NCBI RefSeq assembly: GCF_003001815.1
Contig: NZ_PVMZ01000013.1
Coordinates: 186,001-250,000 of the forward strand
From: Actinoplanes italicus
GTDB taxonomy: Bacteria > Actinomycetota > Actinomycetes > Mycobacteriales > Micromonosporaceae
DNA: 64,000 bases
Direction of reading: 5' to 3'
A program made the position numbers and the translations under genes. Under the pieces are notes generated by a model. It saw only the letters and a program-made list of their open reading frames with translations, made no database searches and was not told the origin of the DNA. Shown here piece after piece: positions 8,388 through 15,704 of the stretch (its first letter is position 1; every line of letters starts with the position of its first letter).

Positions 8388-8894
8388 ATGCGTTCGAATC
8401 ACGTGGACACCGACTTCGCCGCCTTCGTCGAGAGCCGCCAGCACCGGCTGCTGCGCTCGGCGTACCTGGTCTGCGGGAACCACCATCTCGCCGAGGACCT
8501 GCTGCAGGGCGCGCTCGTGAAGCTCGCCCTGCGGTGGGACCGGGTGCGCGAGGGTGACCCGGAGGCGTTCCTGCGCACCGTCATGTACCGCGACGCCGTC
8601 TCCTGGTGGCGCCGCTTCCGGCGGGAGGACCTGAGCGCCGCCCCGCCCGAACGGCTGACCGGAAGCGACGACGTGCCGAACCGGGTCGTCTTCGAGGCGG
8701 CCCTGCGCCGGCTGCCACCACGGCAGCGGGCCGTGCTGGTGCTGCGCTATTTCGACGATCTCACCGAGGCCCGCACCGCCGAGATCCTCGGCGTGACGGT
8801 CGGCACGGTGAAGAGCCAGGCCAGCGCCGCCCTGCGCAAACTGCGCGAGCTGGCGCCGGAACTCAGCGATCTGGTGGGGAAGGACCTCTGTTGA
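8388..8894 (+). CDS. SigE-family ECF sigma factor
   Basis: 168 residues of the actinobacterial SigE-type group. Region 2 shows FVESRQHRLLRSAYLVCG and HLAEDLLQGALVKLALRW; region 4 shows LPPRQRAVLVLRYFDDLTE and AEILGVTVGTVKSQASAALRKLR. ATG 8388 has agagg 5 nt upstream. The stop TGA (8892-8894) falls exactly at the edge of the inserted tnpB element, so the last codons may have been created by the insertion. In related clusters this gene is followed directly by a membrane regulator like the one now at 10281. Confidence 0.88.
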   Translation: MRSNHVDTDFAAFVESRQHRLLRSAYLVCGNHHLAEDLLQGALVKLALRWDRVREGDPEAFLRTVMYRDAVSWWRRFRREDLSAAPPERLTGSDDVPNRVVFEAALRRLPPRQRAVLVLRYFDDLTEARTAEILGVTVGTVKSQASAALRKLRELAPELSDLVGKDLC

Positions 8895-8900
8895 CATCCT

Positions 8901-8920
8901 CCCCGCCCTAAGGGACGGGG
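8901..8920 (-). repeat. Right-end hairpin of the tnpB element
   Basis: On the minus strand, CCCCG-T-CCC-TTA-GGG-CGGGG folds into an 8-bp stem with one bulged base. It overlaps the tnpB stop codon and by analogy would form the 3' end of the guide (omega/re) RNA, with guide bases coming from the sequence just beyond, which is the 3' end of the sigma factor gene. Confidence 0.65.
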
Positions 8921-10104
8921 ATTCCGGCGGTCGCCCGCCGGGTTTCCTGCTTCCCAACCCGCTGCCCCGGACGGAGGTTCCCCCGTTGAGTTCTTACGCC
9001 GGCTCCACAGGCAGACACCGCCAGCCCGGCGGCCAAAATGTTGTTCGCGGCGTTGACGTCGCGGTCGTGGGTCGCCCCGCAGGGGCAGGTCCACGTTCGG
9101 ACGTTCAACGGCATCCTGTCAGCGACGGCTCCACAGGCCGAGCAGACCTTCGACGACGGGTACCAGCGGTCGATCACGACCAGGTCCCGGCCGTACCAGC
9201 CGGCCTTGTATTCAAGCTGTTCACGGAAGGTGGTCCAAGCCGCGTCGGAGATGGCGCGGGCCAGGGTGTGATTGCGGACCATATTGCGCACGGCCAAGTC
9301 CTCGATCACGATCGTTTGGTTCTCACGCACGAGTCGAGTCGTCAGCTTGTGCAGGTGGTCACGGCGCCGGTCGGTGATCCGGGCATGGACGCGGGCGACC
9401 TTGAGCCGGGCCTTGGCCCGGTTCGCCGAGCCCTTGTCCTTGCGGGCGAGTTCTCGTTGCGCGCGGGCCAGTCGCTTACGGTCGGCGCGTTCGTGGCGGG
9501 GATTGGCGATCTTCTCCCCGGTGGACAGCGTGATCAGGTGGTCGAGCCCGGCATCGATACCGACCGCCTGCGTGGTGGCGGGCATCGGGGCAGGGGTGTC
9601 CTGGCAGAGCAGGGACACGAACCAGCGGCCCGCACTGTCGCGCGACACCGTCACCGTGGACGGCGACCGGCCCTCGGGCAACGGCCTCGACCAGACGATG
9701 TCCAGCGGGGCGGTCATCTTGGCCAGGGTCAGCTGACCGTTCTCGAACGTGAACGCGGACGCGGTGAACTCCGCCGACGCCCGCGACCGGTGTCTGGCCT
9801 TGAACCGCGGATATCGCGACCGTTTCTCCCAGAAGCCGGTGAACGCCTTCTGCAGATGCCGCAGGCACTGCTGCAGCGGAACCGAGGACACCTCGTTCAG
9901 GAACGCGAGGTGCTCGGTCCTCTTCCAGGCGGTCAGCATCGCGCTGGTGGCGTTGTAGCTGACCCGCTCCTGCCGCTGACACCAGGCAGCGGTGCGCGCC
10001 TCCAACGCCAGGTTGTAAACCTTGCGCACACAGCCGAACGTCCGGATCAGCAGGTCAGCCTGCTCCGGAGTCGGAATGAAACGGAACTTGAAAGCCCGCT
10101 TCAC
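8908..10104 (-). CDS. tnpB: TnpB, RNA-guided endonuclease of IS200/IS605 element
   Basis: 398 residues and apparently intact. The N-terminal OrfB helix-turn-helix region (FKFRFIPTPEQ) is followed by the split RuvC-like nuclease: Asp184 (VGIDAGLDHL), Glu269 (IVIEDLAV) and Asp349 (THDRDVNAANN). The zinc finger cysteines are 321, 324, 340 and 342. TnpB proteins cut DNA next to a short TAM motif, guided by an RNA from the right end of their own element. The start is GTG 10104. There is no tnpA in the window. Confidence 0.93.
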   Translation of the reverse strand: MKRAFKFRFIPTPEQADLLIRTFGCVRKVYNLALEARTAAWCQRQERVSYNATSAMLTAWKRTEHLAFLNEVSSVPLQQCLRHLQKAFTGFWEKRSRYPRFKARHRSRASAEFTASAFTFENGQLTLAKMTAPLDIVWSRPLPEGRSPSTVTVSRDSAGRWFVSLLCQDTPAPMPATTQAVGIDAGLDHLITLSTGEKIANPRHERADRKRLARAQRELARKDKGSANRAKARLKVARVHARITDRRRDHLHKLTTRLVRENQTIVIEDLAVRNMVRNHTLARAISDAAWTTFREQLEYKAGWYGRDLVVIDRWYPSSKVCSACGAVADRMPLNVRTWTCPCGATHDRDVNAANNILAAGLAVSACGAGVRTQRGNLRPGQRVGKQETRRATAGIPVP

Positions 10105-10242
10105 CGTACGCGTAGATATCCCTCACATATTGACACACCTGTTCGGAACCGATCTAACGGGCAAGTCCGCGCGGGTAGACGCTCATCCGCCTTGACGGCG
10201 AATGAGCTATCCCTGACCTGCTCCGCAGGAGTTCCGTTTCCT

Positions 10243-10262
10243 CCCCCGCCTCAAGGCGGGGG
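10243..10262 (-). repeat. Left-end hairpin of the tnpB element
   Basis: CCCCCGCC-TCAA-GGCGGGGG is a perfect 8-bp stem located 139 bp upstream of the tnpB start. Its sequence is related to the hairpin at 8901-8920, as expected for paired subterminal palindromes of IS200/IS605 elements. Confidence 0.65.
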
Positions 10263-10280
10263 TATCCACGGAGGAATTTG

Positions 10281-11510
10281 ATGACGACCGACCGGCTCAC
10301 CGAACTGCTCGAGGAGACCGCAGCCGACGTGCCGGCTCCCTCGTTCGCCGCGTCCGCCTGGGCGAGATCCCGGCGGGTACGCCGTACGCGTCAGGTGGTG
10401 GCGTCGGCCGTGGTCGTCGTCGCGGTGGCCGCGGTGGTGATCCCGCTGAACATCGGACGCTCCCAGCCGCCGCCACCGGCGCTGTCCACCGAGTCCCCGC
10501 AACCGCCGGTCACGCGTATCTCGACGATCCCACCGGTCGTGTCCTGGCGCGGGATGGATCCGTTCCCGGCGATCGTCAGGGTTCCGGCCGACGCCCGCCC
10601 GCTGACCGGGCATCCCGTGGAGCAGGCGGTCGCGGTGTTCCAGGAGCAGGCCGGCGAGTCTGACCGCGCCATGCGGCCGCTGCACGTGCTCGACACCAGG
10701 GGCGAGTGGATCCGCGTCGATGTGGGCGACCTCGTCCGTACCCATGACGCCGGAGGTAACGAGGCGGACCCGCTGCGCGTCGCCTCCCTCTCACCGGACC
10801 GGCGCCGCGTCGCGGTCGCCCAGCCGCAGGCACTCGTCGTCGTCGACCTGCCCACTGCCAAGGCCAGCCGGTACCCGGTGCCCGGCCTCAACGAGCAGGT
10901 CATGTGGTGGGGTCCCGACACCGTGCTGGTCGGCGCCGACGGGCCGGGCGTCACCCGGGTCGACCTGGCGACCGGCGAGATCAGCCGGGAACCGGCGGCC
11001 GTCTCGGCCTGGAACAGCGCCGGAAGCTCCGTCCTCGGCGGGGAACTCGCCGAGATCGTCGAGATCGACGGACGGAGCGTGCTGCGGGTGTGGGAGATGG
11101 GCTCGGCCAAGCCGGTCCGCGAGCTGCCGGTCGACCAGAGCGGCATGCCCCCCGGCTGGGCCGTCGACGAGTTCTACGGCCAGGCGATCTCCGACGGCAA
11201 CGGGCGCATCGCCGTCGCCGGCTGGGGCTCCTGGGCCGACGCCATGGGCAGGTCGTTCCAGGGCGGCGCCCAGATGCTGACCGTCGTCGACACCCGCACC
11301 GGCGCGTTGAGCGAGGTCCTCGTCATGGAGGACTCCGCCGGCCCGCGGCGTAGCAAGAGCTGCTGTGCGGCGCTCAGCTGGTACGACAGCGAGACCGTCC
11401 TGGCGCGGACCGACCACGAGGGCGTTATCGCCTGGCGCCTCCGCGGCGGCGGGGTCACCAGCCTCGTCACCGCGCCGTTCGACGGCAGGCTCGCGTTGCG
11501 GATGCAGTGA
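10281..11510 (+). CDS. Membrane-anchored regulator-like protein, probable sigma-factor partner
   Basis: 409 residues. A cytoplasmic segment (DRLTELLEETAADVPAPSF) of the type seen in proteins paired with SigE-type sigma factors is followed by one membrane helix at about 37-56 (VVASAVVVVAVAAVV). A long extracytoplasmic part has beta-propeller-like repeats (VASLSPDRRRVAVAQ, QVMWWGPDTVLVG). ATG 10281 is used because GGAGG lies 6 nt upstream. Its natural place is directly behind the sigma gene at 8388; the tnpB element now separates them. An anti-sigma role is inferred from context only. Confidence 0.6.
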   Translation: MTTDRLTELLEETAADVPAPSFAASAWARSRRVRRTRQVVASAVVVVAVAAVVIPLNIGRSQPPPPALSTESPQPPVTRISTIPPVVSWRGMDPFPAIVRVPADARPLTGHPVEQAVAVFQEQAGESDRAMRPLHVLDTRGEWIRVDVGDLVRTHDAGGNEADPLRVASLSPDRRRVAVAQPQALVVVDLPTAKASRYPVPGLNEQVMWWGPDTVLVGADGPGVTRVDLATGEISREPAAVSAWNSAGSSVLGGELAEIVEIDGRSVLRVWEMGSAKPVRELPVDQSGMPPGWAVDEFYGQAISDGNGRIAVAGWGSWADAMGRSFQGGAQMLTVVDTRTGALSEVLVMEDSAGPRRSKSCCAALSWYDSETVLARTDHEGVIAWRLRGGGVTSLVTAPFDGRLALRMQ

Positions 11511-11511
11511 C

Positions 11512-12483
11512 CTACTTGTGGTTGACCCCGTGCATCAGCGCGAGGATGGCCCGGTTGAGCGGCACGGGCACACCGTGCTGCTCGCCGAGCCGGACCACGG
11601 CGCCGGTGATCAGCTCGTGCTCGGTGGCGCGCCCGGCGATCCGGTCGTAGAGCATCGACGTGCCGTCGTCCTCGGCGAACCCGTCATAGATGTTCAGGGT
11701 GTGCTCGCGGTCGGCGTCGGAGAGCCGTGCTCCGGCCGCCCGCCCGACCGCGATCGCCTCGTCCAGCAGCGCCCGGGTCAGCTCACGGACGGCCGGCTCG
11801 TGCTGGATCACCGACATCCGTTTCATGGTGAGTGAGGTGACCGGGTTCGCGCCGACGTTGGTGAGCAGCTTGCGCCACGCCGCCGTGGGGAAGTCGGCGA
11901 CCCGCTCGACGTGCAGCCACGACCCGGTCAGCAGGGCGGCGAACCGGTCGGCCGGGTCGGTGGCCCGCGAGCTCGCTCGCACCGCCACCGGCGCCGGCTC
12001 GTCGAACGCCGACCGCGTGCCGGCGTCGGCCGTGCCCGGTCCGCCCGGCACGGTGATCCGCGCGCCCATCCGGTGCAGCACGTGCCCGGAGCCGAGCGAC
12101 TCGGCCGCCACGTAGACCAGGGCCGGCAGCACCCGCGTCCCGCGGGGGACCAGCGGCCCGATCCGCTCGGCGTGGTCGACGCCGTTCTGCAGCACGACGA
12201 CGGTGGTGTTCGGGCCGGTCAGCGGTCCGAACCAGGCCGCCGCTCCGGCCGCGTCCTGTGCCTTGGTGGCCAGCAGCACCCAGTCGACCTCACCTGCCTC
12301 GCCCGGGTCGGTCAGCACCGGCACGTCGATCTCGCGGACGCTGTCGGCCCGCTCGACGATCAGCCGGTCCAGCGGCCGCCGTGCGCACACCACCACGTCG
12401 TGCCCGGCGTCCACCGCGGCCGCCGCGACCACCGTGCCGACCGCCCCGGCGCCGATCACCGCGACACGCGTCCTTGTGGCCAT
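11512..12483 (-). CDS. Ketopantoate reductase-family oxidoreductase (PanE/ApbA)
   Basis: 323 residues. The N-terminal Rossmann motif VAVIGAGAVGTVVAAAA binds NADP. LLATKAQD and the substrate-pocket block FPTAAWRKLLTNVGANP (catalytic Lys in WRKL) are conserved in the family, which reduces 2-dehydropantoate to pantoate. Many actinomycetes carry several paralogues with other substrates, so a pantothenate role is not assured. ATG 12483 has GGGGAGG 7 nt upstream. The gene is divergent from a TetR regulator across a short region with a palindrome. Confidence 0.8.
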   Translation of the reverse strand: MATRTRVAVIGAGAVGTVVAAAAVDAGHDVVVCARRPLDRLIVERADSVREIDVPVLTDPGEAGEVDWVLLATKAQDAAGAAAWFGPLTGPNTTVVVLQNGVDHAERIGPLVPRGTRVLPALVYVAAESLGSGHVLHRMGARITVPGGPGTADAGTRSAFDEPAPVAVRASSRATDPADRFAALLTGSWLHVERVADFPTAAWRKLLTNVGANPVTSLTMKRMSVIQHEPAVRELTRALLDEAIAVGRAAGARLSDADREHTLNIYDGFAEDDGTSMLYDRIAGRATEHELITGAVVRLGEQHGVPVPLNRAILALMHGVNHK

Positions 12484-12505
12484 GGCACTGCCTCCCCGAG
12501 GTAAC

Positions 12506-12521
12506 TGAGAATGTTTTCTCA
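12506..12521. promoter_or_regulatory. Palindromic operator between panE-like and TetR genes
   Basis: TGAGAA-TGTT-TTCTCA is a perfect 6-bp inverted repeat in the 123-bp divergent intergenic region, 23 bp upstream of the reductase start. Its place suggests the binding site of the adjacent TetR protein. Confidence 0.5.
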
Positions 12522-12606
12522 CTTCCCAGTCTGCGGGCGATCCTTTTCGGCCCTGTTACACGACCCGGCAGACCTCGGTGATCCCGCCCACTCCTAAGAT
12601 CGGCGC

Positions 12607-13218
12607 ATGTCGGCGGCGGGCGCGCGAGCGGAACGGCAGCCACGGCGCGGTGACGCGCGGCTGCGGCGGGCGGCGCTGCTGGCCGCCGTGGGGGAGCTGC
12701 TGGCCGAGCGCGGCACCGCGTTCTCGCTGGCCGACGCCGCCGGGCTGGCGGGGCTGTCGACCGCCACGGCCTACCGGAACTTCGCCGACACTGACAGCGC
12801 CGTCGACGCGTTCTGGGCCGAGCTGACCGCCGAACTGCTCGACGCGTTCGATCGGCTGCCGGCCGCCGACCCGATCGGCGACATCCGGGCGGTCTGCCGC
12901 GAATGGGTGGCCCAGGCGTCCCGCTGGGGCGCGGCCGCCGTGCACGTGCGCTCCCCGCGCGGCGTCCTGGCCCGCCGAGGAGCCGAGGACCCGTTCGTCG
13001 GCGGCCTCTACGAGCGGCTGGCCCGCCGGGTGGAGGCCGCCATCGCCGCCGGCCTGGTGCCGTCGCAGGATGTCCGGTTCGCCGTCCTGATGTGGATCAC
13101 CGTCTTCGACGAGCGTGCCGTCGTCGACCTCACCCGCACCCTCGGCTGGACCGCGGACCGGACGGCCGGGCATCTCACCGAGGCGCTGCTGCGGGTCCTC
13201 GACGTGCGAGGTAGCTGA
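12607..13218 (+). CDS. TetR-family transcriptional regulator
   Basis: 203 residues. The N-terminal helix-turn-helix lies at about 20-65 (AALLAAVGELLAERG, then ADAAGLAGLSTATAYRNF, a clear TetR recognition helix). The C-terminal two thirds form the variable ligand domain. It is divergent from the ketopantoate reductase-like gene and probably represses it through the palindrome at 12506. Its 3' end overlaps the convergent SDR gene by 44 bp. Confidence 0.85.
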   Translation: MSAAGARAERQPRRGDARLRRAALLAAVGELLAERGTAFSLADAAGLAGLSTATAYRNFADTDSAVDAFWAELTAELLDAFDRLPAADPIGDIRAVCREWVAQASRWGAAAVHVRSPRGVLARRGAEDPFVGGLYERLARRVEAAIAAGLVPSQDVRFAVLMWITVFDERAVVDLTRTLGWTADRTAGHLTEALLRVLDVRGS

Positions 13219-14110
13219 CGCCGGTCAGCTCCTCGGCCGCCGCCCAGAGCCGGCTGCCCACGGCCGGATCGGCGGCCTCCCGGCTCAGCCGCGCCTCGGT
13301 GACCCGGCCCCGCGTCTCGCCGAGGCCGGCCGGACCGAAGAACGTGCCACCCGTCAGCCCCGGCTCGGTGGCGGCCCGCAGCTGCGGCAGCGCGCCCTGC
13401 TCGACGGGCTGGGTGAAGACGAGACCGGCACGGGCGACGATCCTGCCGAGCCGTCCCCGGTGTTCCCAGGCCCGCGGCGTCAGATTGGTGCGCGTGATAC
13501 CGGGGTGGGCCAGCACGCTGCGGACCGGCGACCCGGCCGCGCGCAGCCGGCGATCCAGTTCGACGCCGAACACCGTGGTGGCCAGCTTCGACCGCCCGTA
13601 CGCGGTGGTCGCCCGGTACCGGTGTTTGAACATCAGGTCGTCGAAGTCCAGATGCGCGCCCCGGTGGGTGATCGAGCTGAGACTCACCACCCGCGCCTCG
13701 CGGGCCGCCGCCAGGTTGCCGAGCAGGAGGCCGGTCAGCGCGAAGTGGCCCAGCATGTTGGTGGCGAACTGCAGCTCGAAACCGTCGGCCGACGTGCGGC
13801 GCGGCCCGAGCAGCACCACACCGGCGTTGTTGACCAGCAGGTCGATCACTGGATGATCGGCGATCAGGTTCGCGGCGAACGCGCGTACCGAGTCGAGCGA
13901 GGCCAGATCCAGCTCACGCACCTCCACGTCGCCGCCGATCCGTGCGGTGGCCTCCTCACCCGCGGCGATGTTGCGCACCGCCAGCACGACGTGTGCGCCG
14001 CGGCGGGCCAGCTCGGTGGCGGTGACGAGGCCGAGGCCCGAGTTGGCGCCGGTCACCACGGCGACCCGGCCGTGCTGCGCGGGGATCCGGTCGGCGGTCC
14101 AATTGCTCAT
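13175..14110 (-). CDS. Short-chain dehydrogenase/reductase (retinol dehydrogenase-like)
   Basis: 311 residues. The NADP-binding motif TGANSGLGLVTA is near residue 22, NNAG near 95, the catalytic Ser in SLSSITHRG near 144 and the YGRSK catalytic Tyr/Lys near 170. Layout and length match the WWOX/retinol-dehydrogenase-like SDR group. ATG 14110 has AGGAG 6 nt upstream. It is divergent from an MmyB-like XRE regulator with a palindromic operator between them, a common actinobacterial pairing. Confidence 0.88.
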   Translation of the reverse strand: MSNWTADRIPAQHGRVAVVTGANSGLGLVTATELARRGAHVVLAVRNIAAGEEATARIGGDVEVRELDLASLDSVRAFAANLIADHPVIDLLVNNAGVVLLGPRRTSADGFELQFATNMLGHFALTGLLLGNLAAAREARVVSLSSITHRGAHLDFDDLMFKHRYRATTAYGRSKLATTVFGVELDRRLRAAGSPVRSVLAHPGITRTNLTPRAWEHRGRLGRIVARAGLVFTQPVEQGALPQLRAATEPGLTGGTFFGPAGLGETRGRVTEARLSREAADPAVGSRLWAAAEELTGVSYLARRGPAAAPR

Positions 14111-14183
14111 CTGCTGCTCCTGGCGTCGGGGTGCTGTCGCAAGGACGCTAGGAGCGATGCGGGCCGTCTCGGTCGTTCCCGCC

Positions 14184-14206
14184 TGCCTAGGTCGGCGGGA
14201 CCTACC
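14184..14206. promoter_or_regulatory. Operator of MmyB-like regulator, SDR side
   Basis: TAGGTC-GGCGG-GACCTA is a perfect 6-bp inverted repeat in the 130-bp divergent promoter region. The same core, TGCCTAGG then TCGGCGG then CCT, recurs at 62237-62264 in front of the paralogous regulator and in the same orientation relative to it. Confidence 0.6.
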
Positions 14207-14240
14207 TTCGCCGGCCCGGGTGGCGGGCACACTTGCGGTC

Positions 14241-15107
14241 ATGAGCAGCCTTCATCCGTACGCCCGTGAGCTCGCCGATTTTCTCCGGGCCCGGCGCAGC
14301 CGGCTCCGGCCTCAGGACGTCGGCCTGGAGCCCGGCGGGCGGCGCAAGGTCACCGGGCTGCGGCGTGAGGAGCTGGCGCTGCTGGCCGGGCTGAGCACCG
14401 ACTACTACCAGCGGATGGAGCAGGGCCGGGAGGTGCGCCCGTCGGACGACGTGCTGGACGCGATCGCCGGCGCGCTCGGCCTCGACGACGAGGAGCGCCG
14501 CCACCTGTTCACCCTCGCTCACGCCGCCCGCCGCCCGGCACCGGCCCGGGCGCACCGCGAGCCCGAGCGGGTCCCGGACAGCACCCGGCGCCTGCTGCGG
14601 GTGATGGACACCCCGGCGCTGGTGCTCGGCCGGCACCTGGACCTGCTCGACTGGAACCCGCTCGCCGAGGTCCTGCTCGGCGATCCGGGCGACCACCCGG
14701 TCGACCGGCTCAACATGTTGCTGCTGATGTTCGACGACACGATGACCGGCGATCGCGGCTGCCCGGACTGGGAGCGGCAGGCACTCGACTACATCGGCAT
14801 GATGCGGACCGCGGTCGCCACCGACCCGACGCACCCACGAGCCACCGCGATCGTCGGTGAGCTGAGCATCCGCAGCGCCGAGTTCCGGCGGTTGTGGGCG
14901 CGGCACGACGTACGCGAGTCGGTGAGCGGCTCCAAGACCTTCCGGGTGCCCGGGGCCGGCGACATCGTCCTGGACTGGGACACCTACCCGCTGCCGGGCA
15001 GCCCCGGCCCGGTCATGGTCGTCTACACCGCCGAGCCGGGCAGTCCCGACGCCGACCGCCTCCGGCTCCTCGCGTCCCTGCACGCGTCGCGTTCCCGCCG
15101 AGCGTGA
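14241..15107 (+). CDS. XRE-type regulator with MmyB-like ligand domain
   Basis: 288 residues. The HTH domain at about 30-85 contains VTGLRREELALLAGLSTDYY and RMEQGREVRPSDDVLDAIA. The C-terminal MmyB-like domain includes ALVLGRHLDLLDWNPLAEVL and the late LDWDTYPLPGSPG. Proteins of this type usually control a divergent oxidoreductase gene, here the SDR. ATG 14241 gives the usual N-terminus. A paralogue is at 61357-62217. Confidence 0.88.
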   Translation: MSSLHPYARELADFLRARRSRLRPQDVGLEPGGRRKVTGLRREELALLAGLSTDYYQRMEQGREVRPSDDVLDAIAGALGLDDEERRHLFTLAHAARRPAPARAHREPERVPDSTRRLLRVMDTPALVLGRHLDLLDWNPLAEVLLGDPGDHPVDRLNMLLLMFDDTMTGDRGCPDWERQALDYIGMMRTAVATDPTHPRATAIVGELSIRSAEFRRLWARHDVRESVSGSKTFRVPGAGDIVLDWDTYPLPGSPGPVMVVYTAEPGSPDADRLRLLASLHASRSRRA

Positions 15108-15126
15108 GCGCTTTCACCAGTGCGGG

Positions 15127-15534
15127 CTACGGCTCGCGGTCGGTGGGTGGCTGGAGTACGCAGAACTCGTTGCCGTCGGGGTCGGCCAGGACGTGCCAGG
15201 ACCAGCCGTGTTCCTCGATCGGCTCGCTGGTGAGGCGGCGTGCGCCCAGTGCCTCCACCCGGGCCACCTCGACGGCGAGGTCGGGCACGCGCAGGTCCAG
15301 GTGCATGCGGTTCTTGCCGGAGTGCGGTTCGGCGACCTTCTGCAGCAGCAGCTCGATGCCGTTGCCGTCGGCGGGCATCACCTGCCGGTAGATGCCGGGC
15401 GAGCTCGGCCCGGGATCGTAGCCGAGCACCCCGGCCCAGAAGGCCGCTGACCGTTTGAGATCAGCGACGTCGAGGACCACCGCAAGCACCACGTCGTCAC
15501 GCCCGCCGAATCGGGCCGGTCCACCATTCACCAC
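15127..15534 (-). CDS. VOC-family (glyoxalase/bleomycin-resistance fold) protein
   Basis: 135 residues. The first beta-alpha-beta unit starts VVLAVVLDVADLKRSAAFW and the second includes HLDLRVPDLAVEVARVEALG, ending in WHVLADPDGNEFCVL, the usual last strand with a metal-binding Glu. The family covers glyoxalases, dioxygenases and drug-binding proteins, and no substrate is suggested here. The start is a GTG at 15534 or 15531. Confidence 0.82.
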   Translation of the reverse strand: MVNGGPARFGGRDDVVLAVVLDVADLKRSAAFWAGVLGYDPGPSSPGIYRQVMPADGNGIELLLQKVAEPHSGKNRMHLDLRVPDLAVEVARVEALGARRLTSEPIEEHGWSWHVLADPDGNEFCVLQPPTDREP

Positions 15535-15598
15535 GGCACGCTATCGCGACGGGCTGGATGAGCTATCGTTGCCGGAGCTTTCATGCAAGGAGAGAGAC

Positions 15599-15628
15599 AT
15601 GGCAGGGGACGACGACATCGCAGGGTGA
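15599..15628 (+). CDS. Nine-residue leader peptide of the ABC-F gene
   Basis: ATG GCA GGG GAC GAC GAC ATC GCA GGG TGA encodes MAGDDDIAG. AAGGAG at 15587-15592 lies 6 nt upstream, a near-ideal ribosome-binding site. The mini-ORF ends 76 bp before the ABC-F start, with a 7-bp hairpin in between. Short leader ORFs like this control ABC-F antibiotic-protection genes by ribosome stalling or attenuation in several bacteria. The three Asp codons and IAG end are the candidate stall site. Confidence 0.55.
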   Translation: MAGDDDIAG

Positions 15629-15641
15629 AGACCCCGCCCCG

Positions 15642-15658
15642 GCCGCCGATCCGGCGGC
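15642..15658 (+). promoter_or_regulatory. Hairpin between leader ORF and ABC-F gene (candidate attenuator)
   Basis: GCCGCCG-ATC-CGGCGGC forms a perfect 7-bp stem with a 3-nt loop, 13 nt after the leader stop codon. A ribosome stalled on the leader could influence its folding. No U-run follows, so it would act on translation or Rho access rather than as a classical terminator. Confidence 0.45.
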
Positions 15659-15704
15659 TGCCTTCGTCGTGCCCTGAAATCCGACACCTTCCCAGGGGTG
15701 AGCC

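Larger units (their letters stand above)
8892..10268 (-). mobile_element. IS200/IS605-type element carrying only tnpB
   Basis: A tnpB gene on the minus strand is bounded by two similar GC-rich hairpins, one beside its stop (8901-8920) and one upstream of its start (10243-10262). Both hairpins share the flanks ggat/ggaat and gagga. This is the usual layout of IS200/IS605 relatives that lack the tnpA transposase. The element lies between a SigE-type sigma gene and the gene that presumably was its direct neighbour. Ends are approximate because no empty site is available for comparison. Confidence 0.8.

Noticed and set aside
8388..8400. tRNA-like GTTCGAATC sequence
   Set aside because: It is the start of the SigE-type coding sequence, with no cloverleaf around it. 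No tRNA was found in the window.
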